DNA of 36,930 nucleotides, from contig NZ_MWLL01000134.1 of the NCBI RefSeq assembly GCF_002198675.1, positions 11,177 through 48,106 of the forward strand, written 5' to 3'. The position numbers and the translations under genes were made by a program. Of the stretch, positions 1 to 6,728 are shown piece by piece. This DNA comes from Kineosporia sp. R_H_3 (GTDB taxonomy: Bacteria; Actinomycetota; Actinomycetes; Actinomycetales; Kineosporiaceae). The notes under the pieces were generated by a model, which had not been told where the DNA came from, made no database searches, and was given only the letters and a program-made list of their open reading frames with translations. Positions within the stretch are counted from its first letter, which is position 1, and the number at the start of each line of letters is the position of its first letter.

Positions 1-518
1 TCACGGCCCCGGCCGCCCCGGCGGCCCCGGCGGCCCCGGCGGCTCCGACCGCCCCTGTGGACACCACGACGCACGCCGCCACGACGACCGTCGCCGCGAC
101 GTCGTCCGCCGCGACGTCCTCCGCGGACGCGGCGGACGCGGCGTCGGCCGCCGGGACGCGCAGGGCCCGGCACACCGCCGCCGCGTTCTACGGCTCGCTC
201 ACCGGCTTCACGACGATGGTCGCGAACGCGGGCGGCCCGGTGATGTCGCTCTACATGCTCTCCATGCGGATGCCGATGCTCGCCTTCCTCGGCACGGGCG
301 CCTGGCTCTTCGCCCTCTTCAACCTCGTCAAGGTCCCGTTCAGCATCGGCCTCGGACTGCTCGACTGGCGCGCGCTCGGGGTCGACCTGGTGCTCGCACC
401 GGGTGTCGTCGTCGGTGCCGCCGTCGGCCGCTGGGCGATCCGCCGGATCGACCAGGCGCTGTTCGAACGGATCGTCCTCGTCGTCACGGTGCTCTCCGCG
501 GTGAACCTCGTCCGCTGA
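1..518 (+). CDS. TauE/SafE-family permease, C-terminal part (5' end outside window)
   Basis: The reading frame is open from base 3 to a stop at 516-518, so the gene starts upstream of the window. The first roughly 50 residues seen are a low-complexity linker of Pro-Ala-Ala units (a 9-base GC tandem repeat at about 11-45) followed by Ala/Thr/Ser-rich sequence. After it come hydrophobic segments typical of the second half of TauE/SafE permeases: a glycine-rich NAGGPVMSLYML stretch, a segment around AWLFALFNLVKVPFSIGLG, and a last segment ending at the C-terminus. This family exports sulfite, sulfoacetate or other organic anions across the inner membrane; the substrate cannot be told here. The long linker would join the two four-helix halves. 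A GTG at 57 could start a shorter protein, but that would cut the permease in half, so I favour the partial gene. Confidence 0.8.
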   Translation, partial: TAPAAPAAPAAPAAPTAPVDTTTHAATTTVAATSSAATSSADAADAASAAGTRRARHTAAAFYGSLTGFTTMVANAGGPVMSLYMLSMRMPMLAFLGTGAWLFALFNLVKVPFSIGLGLLDWRALGVDLVLAPGVVVGAAVGRWAIRRIDQALFERIVLVVTVLSAVNLVR

Positions 519-539
519 GCGGTCCGCGCGGTGGCAGGG

Positions 540-1106
540 TCAGGCGCCGTCGACCGCGCCGTCGCCCGGCGTACCGGGGCCCGCGGAGCCGATCGCCTCG
601 GTGATCGCCGAGGAGATCCGGCCGAGCGTCTCCACCTGCTCGGGGGAGAGCGCGTCGAAGACGAACCGGCGGACGGCCGCGACGTGGCCGGGGGCGAGCT
701 CGACGACCTTCGCCATGCCGGCGTCCGTGAGCATCGCGATCTGGCCGCGCCGGTCCGTCGGGCACTTGCGGCGCCGGACCCAGCCGTACCCCTCGAGCCG
801 GGCGACCGCGTGGGACAGCCGGCTCAGGGAGTTCGCGGTGACCTGGGACAGCTCGCTCATCCGCAGCTCGTGGCCGGGCGCCTCGGAGAGCATTGCCATG
901 ATCACGTAGTACGTGTGCGGGATCCCGGCGTCGGACTGGAGCTGGCGGTCGAGGGCGGCCGGCAGCTCGTGGAGCACGGGCATGAGCCCGCGCCACACCT
1001 GCTGCTCGGCGTCCGTGAGCCACCGCGGCCCCGGCCCGGCGGCTGCGCCCGGGGGCTCCTCGGCCCTCGCGGCCGCCAGGGTCGCCGACGTCGGGTCCGT
1101 CATCAC
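540..1106 (-). CDS. MarR-family transcriptional regulator
   Basis: A 188-residue protein with a winged helix-turn-helix of MarR type: around residues 75-120 it has the recognition helix (ELSQVTANSLSRLSHAVARL) and the wing with the conserved DRRG turn (CPTDRRGQIAMLTDAG). The N-terminal 30 residues are Ala/Gly/Pro-rich and probably disordered. MarR proteins are dimers that repress nearby genes and release DNA on binding phenolic ligands or on oxidation. Its start (GTG 1106, or ATG 1103) overlaps the stop of the upstream dioxygenase gene, so it is the last gene of the ribA-dioxygenase-marR operon and is translationally coupled. Two palindromes of TTGA-N4-TCAA type at the operon promoter (2808-2819 and 2843-2860) are its likely autoregulatory sites; that link is inference. 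Confidence 0.9.
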   Translation of the reverse strand: MMTDPTSATLAAARAEEPPGAAAGPGPRWLTDAEQQVWRGLMPVLHELPAALDRQLQSDAGIPHTYYVIMAMLSEAPGHELRMSELSQVTANSLSRLSHAVARLEGYGWVRRRKCPTDRRGQIAMLTDAGMAKVVELAPGHVAAVRRFVFDALSPEQVETLGRISSAITEAIGSAGPGTPGDGAVDGA

Positions 1107-1993
1107 GTGACCTGGAAGGACCGCTTCGACAGCCCCATCCAGAAGCCGTCGACGGTCGGCTCGACCGGGGCGTCCGGGGTCTGCGCGGCGCCGAGCGTCA
1201 CGAACAGCGGCGTGAAGTGCTCGACGGTGGGGTGGGCGTAGGGCATGCCGGGCGCCGCGCTCGCGAACGAGGCGAGCGTGTCGACGTCACCCTTGGAGAG
1301 CGCCTCGCCGGCCCATGCGTCGAACTCCGACGACCACGCCGGCGGTGCCGCGTCGCGGTTCGTCCAGTGCTCGCGGGTGAGGAACGGCAGGCCGTGGGTC
1401 AGGAACCCCGAGCCGATGACGAGGGTGCCCTCGGCGCGCAGGTCGTGGATCCGGCGGCCGATCTCCAGGAGCCGGGCCGGGTCGTGCGTCGGCAGGCTCA
1501 TCTGGACCACGGGCACGTCGGCGTCCGGGTACATCACCTTGAGCGGCACCCAGGCGCCGTGGTCGAGGCCGCGCCGCTTGTGCTCGTAGACCGGCTCGGT
1601 GTCGGGCATCGCGGACGCGACCCGCTTGGCGAGCGCGCTCGAGTCGGGGCTGGCGTACGTCATCTCGTAGTACATCTGCGGGAACCCGCCGAAGTCGTAG
1701 ACGAGCGGCGTGCCCTGCGCGGTGCCGGACAGGCTGAGCGGGGCCGACTCCCAGTGCGCGCTGATGACGAGCACGTCCTTCGGCTTGGGCATCGACTGCG
1801 TCCACGCGAAGAGCTGGCTCATCCAGCGCGCGTCCTCGAGCAGCGGGGGTGCGCCGTGGCCGTAGTACATGGCCGGCAGCGGGCCGTCGGCGGGCGTCCA
1901 CGCGCGCTGCGCGCGGGTCGCCGGCAGCGCCGTCCGGAGGAACTCCTCGTACTCGGCCGGGGCGGCCGGTCGGGAGGTGAAGCTGCTGCTCAT
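1103..1993 (-). CDS. 4,5-DOPA dioxygenase-like class III extradiol dioxygenase
   Basis: A 296-residue LigB-superfamily protein of the YgiD/DODA type, which opens catechol rings (DOPA in plants and fungi; the bacterial substrate is often unknown). Metal ligands visible are His46 in YYGHGAPP, His80 in VISAHW, and a C-terminal HPTVEHFTPLF block. The GLDHGAWVPL motif supplies the conserved His beside the active site. Length and motif order match the full family. The N-terminal 35 residues precede the usual YgiD start, but the initiator ATG at 1991-1993 is the first in frame after ribA. The gene lies 75 bases downstream of ribA and overlaps marR by 4 bases, which suggests control by a phenolic or catecholic ligand. 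What the enzyme cleaves cannot be read from sequence. Confidence 0.88.
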   Translation of the reverse strand: MSSSFTSRPAAPAEYEEFLRTALPATRAQRAWTPADGPLPAMYYGHGAPPLLEDARWMSQLFAWTQSMPKPKDVLVISAHWESAPLSLSGTAQGTPLVYDFGGFPQMYYEMTYASPDSSALAKRVASAMPDTEPVYEHKRRGLDHGAWVPLKVMYPDADVPVVQMSLPTHDPARLLEIGRRIHDLRAEGTLVIGSGFLTHGLPFLTREHWTNRDAAPPAWSSEFDAWAGEALSKGDVDTLASFASAAPGMPYAHPTVEHFTPLFVTLGAAQTPDAPVEPTVDGFWMGLSKRSFQVT

Positions 1994-2068
1994 CGCGTCC
2001 TCGCTCGTTCTGGTGTCGTCAGGGTGGGTGGGCGGCGCGGGTCCGTCAAGGCCCGCCGGGTGCGCGGG

Positions 2069-2797
2069 TCAGACCGCGAGGGGCAGCGCGATGGTGTGCG
2101 CGGTGTGCGTGACCTTCGCCTGCAGGTACCGGGCGTTCGCCGTCGACAGGTGCACCGCGGTCGGCACCCGGTGCGCGACCCGGACGCCGAGGCCCTCGAG
2201 CTGCGCCGCCTTGTCGGGGTTGTTGCTCAGCAGGTCGATCTCGTCGGCGCCGAGCGCCAGCAGCATCTGTGCGGCCGCCGTGTAGTCGCGCTCGTCGTCC
2301 GCACGCCCGAGCGCGCGGTTGGCGGCGTAGGTGTCGAGGCCGCCGTCCTGGAGGGCGTAGGCGTCGAGCTTGGCGTAGAGCCCGATGCCGCGGCCCTCCT
2401 GGCGCAGGTACAGCAGGAACCCGCCCGCCTCTGCGATCCGCTCGGCCGCCTCGCGCAGCTGCGGGCCGCAGTCGCAGCGCAGCGAGCCGAGGACGTCGCC
2501 GGTGAGGCACTCGGAGTGCGGGCGCACGAGCGTCCGACCGCCCGGGGTGCCACCCGCGAGGGCCGCGCGCCAGTCGCCGAGACCGATCGCCAGGTGCTCC
2601 TTGCCGTCGGCGAGCCCGTCGAACGTGAAGACGTCCGACGTCGTCGTCCAGCCGTCGGCGAACCGCAGTGGCACCGACACCGCGGTCCGGACGGTCGCCG
2701 CAGGGATGCCGGCCGCCGGGGTGGTCCCGGTCGCCGCCGCCGAGGGCGGCACGGTGCCGGGCAGGTCCGGTCCGGTGGTGGGGCGGGTCAGTCGCAT
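2069..2797 (-). CDS. ribA: GTP cyclohydrolase II
   Basis: A 242-residue stand-alone GTP cyclohydrolase II, which converts GTP to 2,5-diamino-6-ribosylamino-pyrimidinone phosphate, formate and pyrophosphate, the first step of riboflavin synthesis. The zinc site C-x10-C-x-C is present at Cys97, Cys108 and Cys110. The catalytic/arginine loop RQEGRGIGL is at residues 132-140, and the GTP-binding LLSNNPDKAAQLEGLG motif follows. No DHBP synthase (RibB) domain is fused, and no other rib gene is nearby. The extra N-terminal 40 residues are Pro/Thr-rich. ATG at 2795-2797 has a GGAG site seven bases upstream. It is the first gene of an operon with an extradiol dioxygenase and a MarR regulator, so this copy is probably a regulated paralogue feeding a special flavin or pterin need, not the housekeeping enzyme; that is inference. 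Confidence 0.93.
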   Translation of the reverse strand: MRLTRPTTGPDLPGTVPPSAAATGTTPAAGIPAATVRTAVSVPLRFADGWTTTSDVFTFDGLADGKEHLAIGLGDWRAALAGGTPGGRTLVRPHSECLTGDVLGSLRCDCGPQLREAAERIAEAGGFLLYLRQEGRGIGLYAKLDAYALQDGGLDTYAANRALGRADDERDYTAAAQMLLALGADEIDLLSNNPDKAAQLEGLGVRVAHRVPTAVHLSTANARYLQAKVTHTAHTIALPLAV

Positions 2798-2807
2798 GGT
2801 GGACTCC

Positions 2808-2819
2808 TTGAGCGCTCAA
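2808..2819. promoter_or_regulatory. Perfect 12-bp palindrome, proximal candidate MarR operator
   Basis: TTGAGCGCTCAA is its own reverse complement. It sits between the predicted transcription start and the ribosome site of ribA and has the same TTGA-N4-TCAA form as the palindrome 38 bases away (centre to centre). A MarR dimer bound here would block transcript elongation or initiation. Confidence 0.65.
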
Positions 2820-2829
2820 CTTCTGTCGG

Positions 2830-2857
2830 ACTCTACCAGGAGAACTTGAGTGTTCAA
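2830..2857 (-). promoter_or_regulatory. Predicted SigA-type promoter of the ribA operon
   Basis: Read on the minus strand, TTGAAC (2857-2852) serves as -35 and TAGAGT (2835-2830) as -10 with a 16-base spacer. Transcription would begin near 2823. The -35 lies inside the distal palindrome and the start site lies just before the proximal one, the usual arrangement for repression. Confidence 0.55.
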
Positions 2858-2860
2858 GTT
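2843..2860. promoter_or_regulatory. 18-bp inverted repeat, distal candidate MarR operator
   Basis: AACTTGAGTGTTCAAGTT has perfect 7-base arms (AACTTGA/TCAAGTT) around GTGT. It shares the TTGA-N4-TCAA core with 2808-2819 and overlaps the predicted -35 of the ribA promoter. Confidence 0.7.
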
Positions 2861-2867
2861 TTTCTTC

Positions 2868-2884
2868 CCCCGGTCGTTCCGGGG
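2868..2884 (-). terminator. Short hairpin downstream of the 2900-4012 gene
   Basis: CCCCGG and CCGGGG form a perfect 6-bp stem with a TCGTT loop 16 bases after the stop codon of the upstream minus-strand gene. There is no U-tract, so termination strength is uncertain. Confidence 0.35.
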
Positions 2885-2899
2885 TCGGCTGCCGGCCGG

Positions 2900-4012
2900 T
2901 CACCACGGCCGGGCCTCGAGCGCTGCGGACCACGCGAGCCGCCCGCGGGTGACCGTCGCCGCGGGGAGGCTGTCCGCGAACGCCTCGGTGGCGAGCAGGA
3001 CGTGCACGTGGGTGCTGAGCCGCTCCCGGGCGAGCCGCTCCAGCGCGGGGCGGTGCTGCGCGCAGACCCGGTGCTGCTGTGCGAGGTAGGCCCGCTGCCA
3101 ACGCATCGCGTCCCCGTGCCGGCCGGTGAGCAGCGTCGTCACGTCCTCGGCGGCGACCTCGAGCTCAGCGGGCACGTGCAGGCGTCCGGAGGCACCTGCC
3201 AGCGCGCCGACCGCGCCGAGGACCTCGCACGTGGTGTCGTCCTCGAGGTCCCAGGCGGTCGTCAGGAAGGCCTTGAGGAGGCGGACGTCGGCGAGCAGGA
3301 CCTGCTCGGCCCGGGCCACGACGACCGGGTGCCGCGGCCCGAACCGCTGCCGGGGTGCGGTCGCCGGGTGCGCGGCCGGTCGCGGGTTCGGGCGCCAGCG
3401 GGCGGGGACCCGGCCCGGTCGCCCCGCGCGGTCGAGGATCTGCGCTCGCAGGGCCGCCGTCCTGGCCCGGACCTGGGCCAGCTCCGCGGCGAGCGGCACC
3501 GGGTCGTGCCCGCCGACCGAGCCGAGGAAGGCCTCGACGGCGCGCGGGCCGTCGACGAGCTCCCAACGGACGAACGCCACCTCGGGGCGGCCCGCGGCGG
3601 GGAGCAGGTCCCGCAGCACGGACAGCAGCGGCCCGGTCGTGGGCAGGCGTGGCAGGGACGCGTCGAGCGGTGTGAGTGCGGCGAGGCCGACCGGGTGCCC
3701 GGGGGTCAGCCGGGCCGCGGTGACGCCGGTGTCGAGCTCGGCGAGGAGGTCCTGCTCCCACAGGTCGCCCCCGAGGAGGGCGTCGCCGAGGTCCCCGAGG
3801 AGGCTGCTCAGGTCGCAGTGCGACAGCCTCCAGCCGGGCCCGGGGTCGAGGTTCTCGGGCCGGGCGGGCAGGACCAGCTCGGGCAGCCCGAGGCTGTGCA
3901 GCCCGACGGTGACGGCGCAGGCCCCGGCGGGGTCGCCGTCCGCGTCGCAGATGCAGGCGACGCGCCACGGGCGGGCGGGGGACTCGACGATCTCGTGGAC
4001 GACCAGCTGCAC
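2900..4012 (-). CDS. Uncharacterised protein with DUF4262-like N-terminus
   Basis: A 370-residue protein of unknown function. Residues about 18-60 (CICDADGD...TVGLHSLGLPELVL) resemble the DUF4262 fold, in which an aspartate-rich start is followed by a TVGLH..GHPELV signature. The middle (about residues 175-240) is Ala/Arg/Pro-rich with a possible coiled-coil (ELAQVRARTAALRAQIL). The C-terminal third is helical, with a VRLLKAFLTTAWDLEDDTT stretch and a run of Arg, Gln and His residues. No signal peptide or membrane segment is seen. The GTG start at 4010-4012 has a GAGGAGG site about six bases upstream. The next minus-strand gene starts at 5467 and ends 228 bases upstream. I do not recognise the C-terminal part and assign no function. 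Confidence 0.6.
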   Translation of the reverse strand: MQLVVHEIVESPARPWRVACICDADGDPAGACAVTVGLHSLGLPELVLPARPENLDPGPGWRLSHCDLSSLLGDLGDALLGGDLWEQDLLAELDTGVTAARLTPGHPVGLAALTPLDASLPRLPTTGPLLSVLRDLLPAAGRPEVAFVRWELVDGPRAVEAFLGSVGGHDPVPLAAELAQVRARTAALRAQILDRAGRPGRVPARWRPNPRPAAHPATAPRQRFGPRHPVVVARAEQVLLADVRLLKAFLTTAWDLEDDTTCEVLGAVGALAGASGRLHVPAELEVAAEDVTTLLTGRHGDAMRWQRAYLAQQHRVCAQHRPALERLARERLSTHVHVLLATEAFADSLPAATVTRGRLAWSAALEARPW

Positions 4013-4167
4013 GGGGGCCTCCTCGCTCGGGACCGGCGGTGCCGGTCGTTCGAGCGACGAGGCTTCGGGGCGGGGGTGACGGTCCGGGGCGGACGGGACC
4101 TGCCCCTGTGGACAAGCCGGGTCCGGTCCGGGGTGTGGACGGGTCGGGCCCGGACGAGCGGTCGGGT

Positions 4168-4239
4168 CAGTGGCCTGCGGTGAGGCCTGTGGTGCGGCCT
4201 GTGGTGAGGCCTGTGGTGAGGCCTGCGGTGCGGTCGGCG
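4168..4239. repeat. 12-bp tandem repeat, about six units
   Basis: Units of the form GTGMGGCCTGYG run at 4180-4191, 4192-4203, 4204-4215 and 4216-4227, with degenerate copies on both sides (4168-4179, 4228-4239). The block ends two bases before the stop codon of the 4241-5467 gene. It lies between two minus-strand genes and encodes nothing recognisable. The rest of the gap (4013-4167) holds one DnaA-box-like TGTGGACAA at 4107-4115 and no other signal. Confidence 0.85.
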
Positions 4240-4240
4240 G

Positions 4241-5467
4241 TCAGGCCCAGCGCCACTGGACGCCGTAGCAGAGCCCCTGGACGACCTGCTCGAACCGGAC
4301 CCGGATCACCCCGGTGTCGTCGGGCGTCAGCGTGCGGGTCGTCGGGTGCGCGTCCTCGAGCACCGCCGGCGGGACGCCGTCCAGCCGCCAGGCGAGCGCC
4401 ACCGCGTCGGCGTCGGCGAACCGGATCTCGGCGGAGAACCGCCGTGTGCGCCGCAGCGGGATGAGCACGTAGTGCGGCCGCATCCGGTCCCGGTCCGCGG
4501 TGAAGCTCACGACGTACCGGTGGCGCTCGCCGGCGCGCAGCGGCCGCGGCAGAGCCAGCTCGTACCGCCAGTGGCTCTCCGAGACGCGGTGCGCGCCGCG
4601 GATCCGGCAGCCCGCCTCGGCGACGATGCCGAGCTCGGGCAGGGTCCCCGGCTCGAGCGCCTGGACGCTGAGGGTCGCCGTCACGGTGTCGAGCCCGTCG
4701 GCGTCGGCGACGATGACGCGGTCCTCGGTGAGCCGGGCGGACGCCGAGTCGAGGCGCATGGTGGCGGCGAGGCTCTCGACGTACCAGCCGGTCGGGGCGA
4801 ACGGGTTGCCCGGCTCGCCGCTCTGGCGGGACACCAGGGCGTCGGCGAGCTGGCGGGTCGCGGCGTCCAGCCGGCGGCGGGCCGTCCGGGCGTCGCGGTC
4901 CATCGCGGTCGCGATGGCGTCGATCCGGTCGGTGAGCAGCGGCACGTTGGTCCAGCCGTCGACGGCCAGGCTCACGAGCACGGCCTCGCGCAGGTCCCCG
5001 GCGAGCGCCTGGGCCGCCTCGACGATCCCGCTCTGGGCCAGCCGGCGCAGCTCGGTCTCGGGGAGGGCCAGGTCGAGGTCGAGCGCCGCGACGAGAGCGG
5101 GCCCGAGGCGGGACACCAGCCCCGGCGACTGCAGCGCCCGCCCCTTGCGCAGGGCCATGAGGTCCCGGGTGAGGGTGTCGACGTCGACCTGCGCGACGCC
5201 GTTCGGGTCGCCGTGGTCGTCGAGCGGGTCGTCGAGCTGGTCGTCACCATGATCGTCGAGGTGGTCGTCACCGTCGTCGCCCACGTCGGCGTCGTCGTCG
5301 CGCCGGCCGCCGAGGTGGTCCTCGGGCGGCGCGTCGGGGGCCGGCGTGCCGTTCCTGCCGGACCGCTCGACCCGCAGGCCGTCCAGGTCGTCGTGACGGG
5401 CCTCGAGGACGGTCGGGCCGTCGTCGGCCCGCCCGTCCGGCGTCGGCCCGGAGGTTCCCCCGGTCAT
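4241..5467 (-). CDS. Uncharacterised actinobacterial protein with Asp-rich N-terminus
   Basis: I do not recognise a named function. Starting at ATG 5465-5467 it has 408 residues; the frame stays open further upstream to 5614 but that extension has no coding character and runs through an A/T-richer promoter-like region. Residues about 55-85 are an acidic Asp/His/Gly run (repeated DDH and DDD), probably disordered. Next comes TRDLMALRKGRALQSPGLVSRLGP, a pattern often seen in actinobacterial helix-turn-helix-associated orphan proteins, then a helical domain and a beta-rich C-terminal domain ending ...GLCYGVQWRW. No membrane segment is predicted. The C-terminal part (from about residue 230) looks like an all-beta sensory or immunoglobulin-like fold, which is a guess. 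Confidence 0.6.
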   Translation of the reverse strand: MTGGTSGPTPDGRADDGPTVLEARHDDLDGLRVERSGRNGTPAPDAPPEDHLGGRRDDDADVGDDGDDHLDDHGDDQLDDPLDDHGDPNGVAQVDVDTLTRDLMALRKGRALQSPGLVSRLGPALVAALDLDLALPETELRRLAQSGIVEAAQALAGDLREAVLVSLAVDGWTNVPLLTDRIDAIATAMDRDARTARRRLDAATRQLADALVSRQSGEPGNPFAPTGWYVESLAATMRLDSASARLTEDRVIVADADGLDTVTATLSVQALEPGTLPELGIVAEAGCRIRGAHRVSESHWRYELALPRPLRAGERHRYVVSFTADRDRMRPHYVLIPLRRTRRFSAEIRFADADAVALAWRLDGVPPAVLEDAHPTTRTLTPDDTGVIRVRFEQVVQGLCYGVQWRWA

Positions 5468-5642
5468 CGTTGCCACACGTGCCCCGTAAGTCGTCCGCCC
5501 GGTACCGGCGGATGTGGCGATGGCCCCGAGATCGACCGCCCTGACACGGCCTCCATGCGCGGTCACACCATAGTTGACAAGTAGTGGACAGGCGCGGAGA
5601 ACGCTTTCAAACATGCGTAGCGATGACTATCGTCTCTGAGGC

Positions 5643-5660
5643 GGGACCGGGGGCGGTCCC
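5643..5660. other. Hairpin in the 5468-5894 intergenic region
   Basis: GGGACCG and CGGTCCC form a perfect 7-bp stem with a GGGG loop. A second stem (CGGTGAC 5674-5680 with GTCACCG 5692-5698) follows. The region between the divergent genes at 5467 and 5895 is 427 bases long; apart from these hairpins it holds the SigR-like promoter and palindrome listed next, and a LacI-half-site-like GAACGCTTTCAA near 5598. Confidence 0.4.
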
Positions 5661-5773
5661 TGGGGCGGGGCGTCGGTGACTCCACGGGGAGGTCACCGGC
5701 CCCCGCCTCCTGGCGTTCCGGGCAGGCGCCGACGCCGCGCAGGCGACCCGTCGTCGTCCCGTCGTCCGCTGCC

Positions 5774-5799
5774 GGAATGTCCCGGCGTCCTGTACCGTT
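5774..5799 (+). promoter_or_regulatory. SigR/SigH-type promoter ahead of the pirin genes
   Basis: GGAAT (5774-5778) and GTT (5797-5799) are separated by exactly 18 bases, matching the published Streptomyces SigR consensus GGAAT-N18-GTT for thiol-oxidative stress promoters. Transcription would start near 5807, inside the adjacent palindrome, about 90 bases before the pirin start codon. A short motif like this can occur by chance. Confidence 0.5.
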
Positions 5800-5806
5800 C
5801 TCGGGA

Positions 5807-5824
5807 TAGTTGAATTCGAAACTA
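5807..5824. promoter_or_regulatory. Interrupted palindrome, candidate operator of the pirin genes
   Basis: TAGTTGAATTCGAAACTA has arms TAGTT/AACTA, flanked by GGG (5803-5805) and CCC (5825-5827). Removing two bases (GA) gives the perfect palindrome TAGTTGAATTCAACTA. The AT-rich site stands out in this GC-rich region and lies at the predicted transcription start, as expected for a repressor of MarR or HxlR type; the regulator is not in the adjacent genes. Confidence 0.5.
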
Positions 5825-5894
5825 CCCGCGAGGACGGCGTGCCGGCCATGAGCAGGCACGGCAGACTCGTCGGGACGGACAGGAGCGTGGACCC

Positions 5895-6686
5895 ATGAGC
5901 GACACCCCCGCGAGCGCGTCGACCCTCGAGGTCGTGGACCCGGCCATCGACGTCCGGCGGGCCGGAGAGCGGTTCGTGACCCAGGCGGGCGGCTGGCTCG
6001 ACTCCAAGCACTCGTTCTCCTTCGGGCACCACCGCGACCCGCGGAACACCCACTTCGGGCTGCTGCTCGTCAACAACGACGACATCGTCAAGCCCGGCAC
6101 CGGCTTCGAGACGCACCCCCACCAGGACATGGAGATCGTCACCTGGGTCATGCAGGGGTCGCTCGTGCACCAGGACTCGACGGGGCACAGCGGCGTCATC
6201 TACCCGGGTCTGGCCCAGCGGATGAGTGCCGGCACCGGCATCCTGCACAGCGAGAAGAACGACTCGTGGCGGCTGAAGGGCGGCCCCGAGCACCTCGACC
6301 CGGTGCACTTCGTGCAGATGTGGGTCGTGCCCGACGAGGGCTCGATCGCGCCGGGCTACGAGCAGCTCGAGATCGCCGACGAGCTCATGCGCGGCGGGCT
6401 CGTGCCGGTGGCGTCCGGGATGCCCGGGCACGCCGACCACGCGGCCATCCGGATCAAGAACAAGTACGCCGCCCTGCTCGCCTCGCGGATGTCCGCGGGT
6501 GACACCGTGACGCTGCCTGAGGCGCCGTTCGTCCACCTCTTCGTGCCGCGCGGCACCGTGCGGCTCGAGGGCGCCGGCGAGCTGACGGACGGCGACGCCG
6601 CCCGGATCCTCGGCGGCGGCCAGAAGATCACGGCGTCGACCGACGCCGAGATCCTCGTCTGGGAGATGCACGCACGGCTCAGCTGA
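5895..6686 (+). CDS. Pirin-family bicupin protein (quercetinase-like), first copy
   Basis: A 263-residue bicupin of the pirin/YhhW family. Such proteins bind iron; some cleave quercetin to a depside and CO, others act as redox-linked regulators. All four metal ligands are in place: His74 and His76 in FETHPHQDME, His118 and Glu120 in TGILHSE. The second cupin (about residues 150-255) lacks a metal site, as usual. The N-terminal block ERFVTQAGGWLDSKHSFSFGHH is the family signature of the short, YhhW-like type. ATG 5895 follows AGGAG at about 5880 with a long spacer. It is followed 42 bases later by a second, longer pirin, so the two probably form one transcript from the SigR-like promoter at 5774-5799. 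Confidence 0.92.
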   Translation: MSDTPASASTLEVVDPAIDVRRAGERFVTQAGGWLDSKHSFSFGHHRDPRNTHFGLLLVNNDDIVKPGTGFETHPHQDMEIVTWVMQGSLVHQDSTGHSGVIYPGLAQRMSAGTGILHSEKNDSWRLKGGPEHLDPVHFVQMWVVPDEGSIAPGYEQLEIADELMRGGLVPVASGMPGHADHAAIRIKNKYAALLASRMSAGDTVTLPEAPFVHLFVPRGTVRLEGAGELTDGDAARILGGGQKITASTDAEILVWEMHARLS

Positions 6687-6728
6687 GCCGGCGGCCACCG
6701 CCGACCGACCGCCCCGCCGGAGGACCGC

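Noticed and set aside
4107-4115. TGTGGACAA, the reverse complement of the actinobacterial DnaA box TTGTCCACA.
   Set aside because: A single box with no cluster, no AT-rich unwinding region and no dnaA or dnaN gene nearby; not an origin.
5598-5609. GAACGCTTTCAA, resembling half of a LacI-family operator.
   Set aside because: Symmetry is incomplete and no LacI regulator or sugar gene is adjacent.
5618-5720. GC-rich hairpins and a GGGACC...TGGGGCGG run that recall a ydaO-type riboswitch.
   Set aside because: The conserved closing part of that riboswitch and the required core order are missing, and the downstream gene is a pirin; more likely ordinary GC-rich stems.
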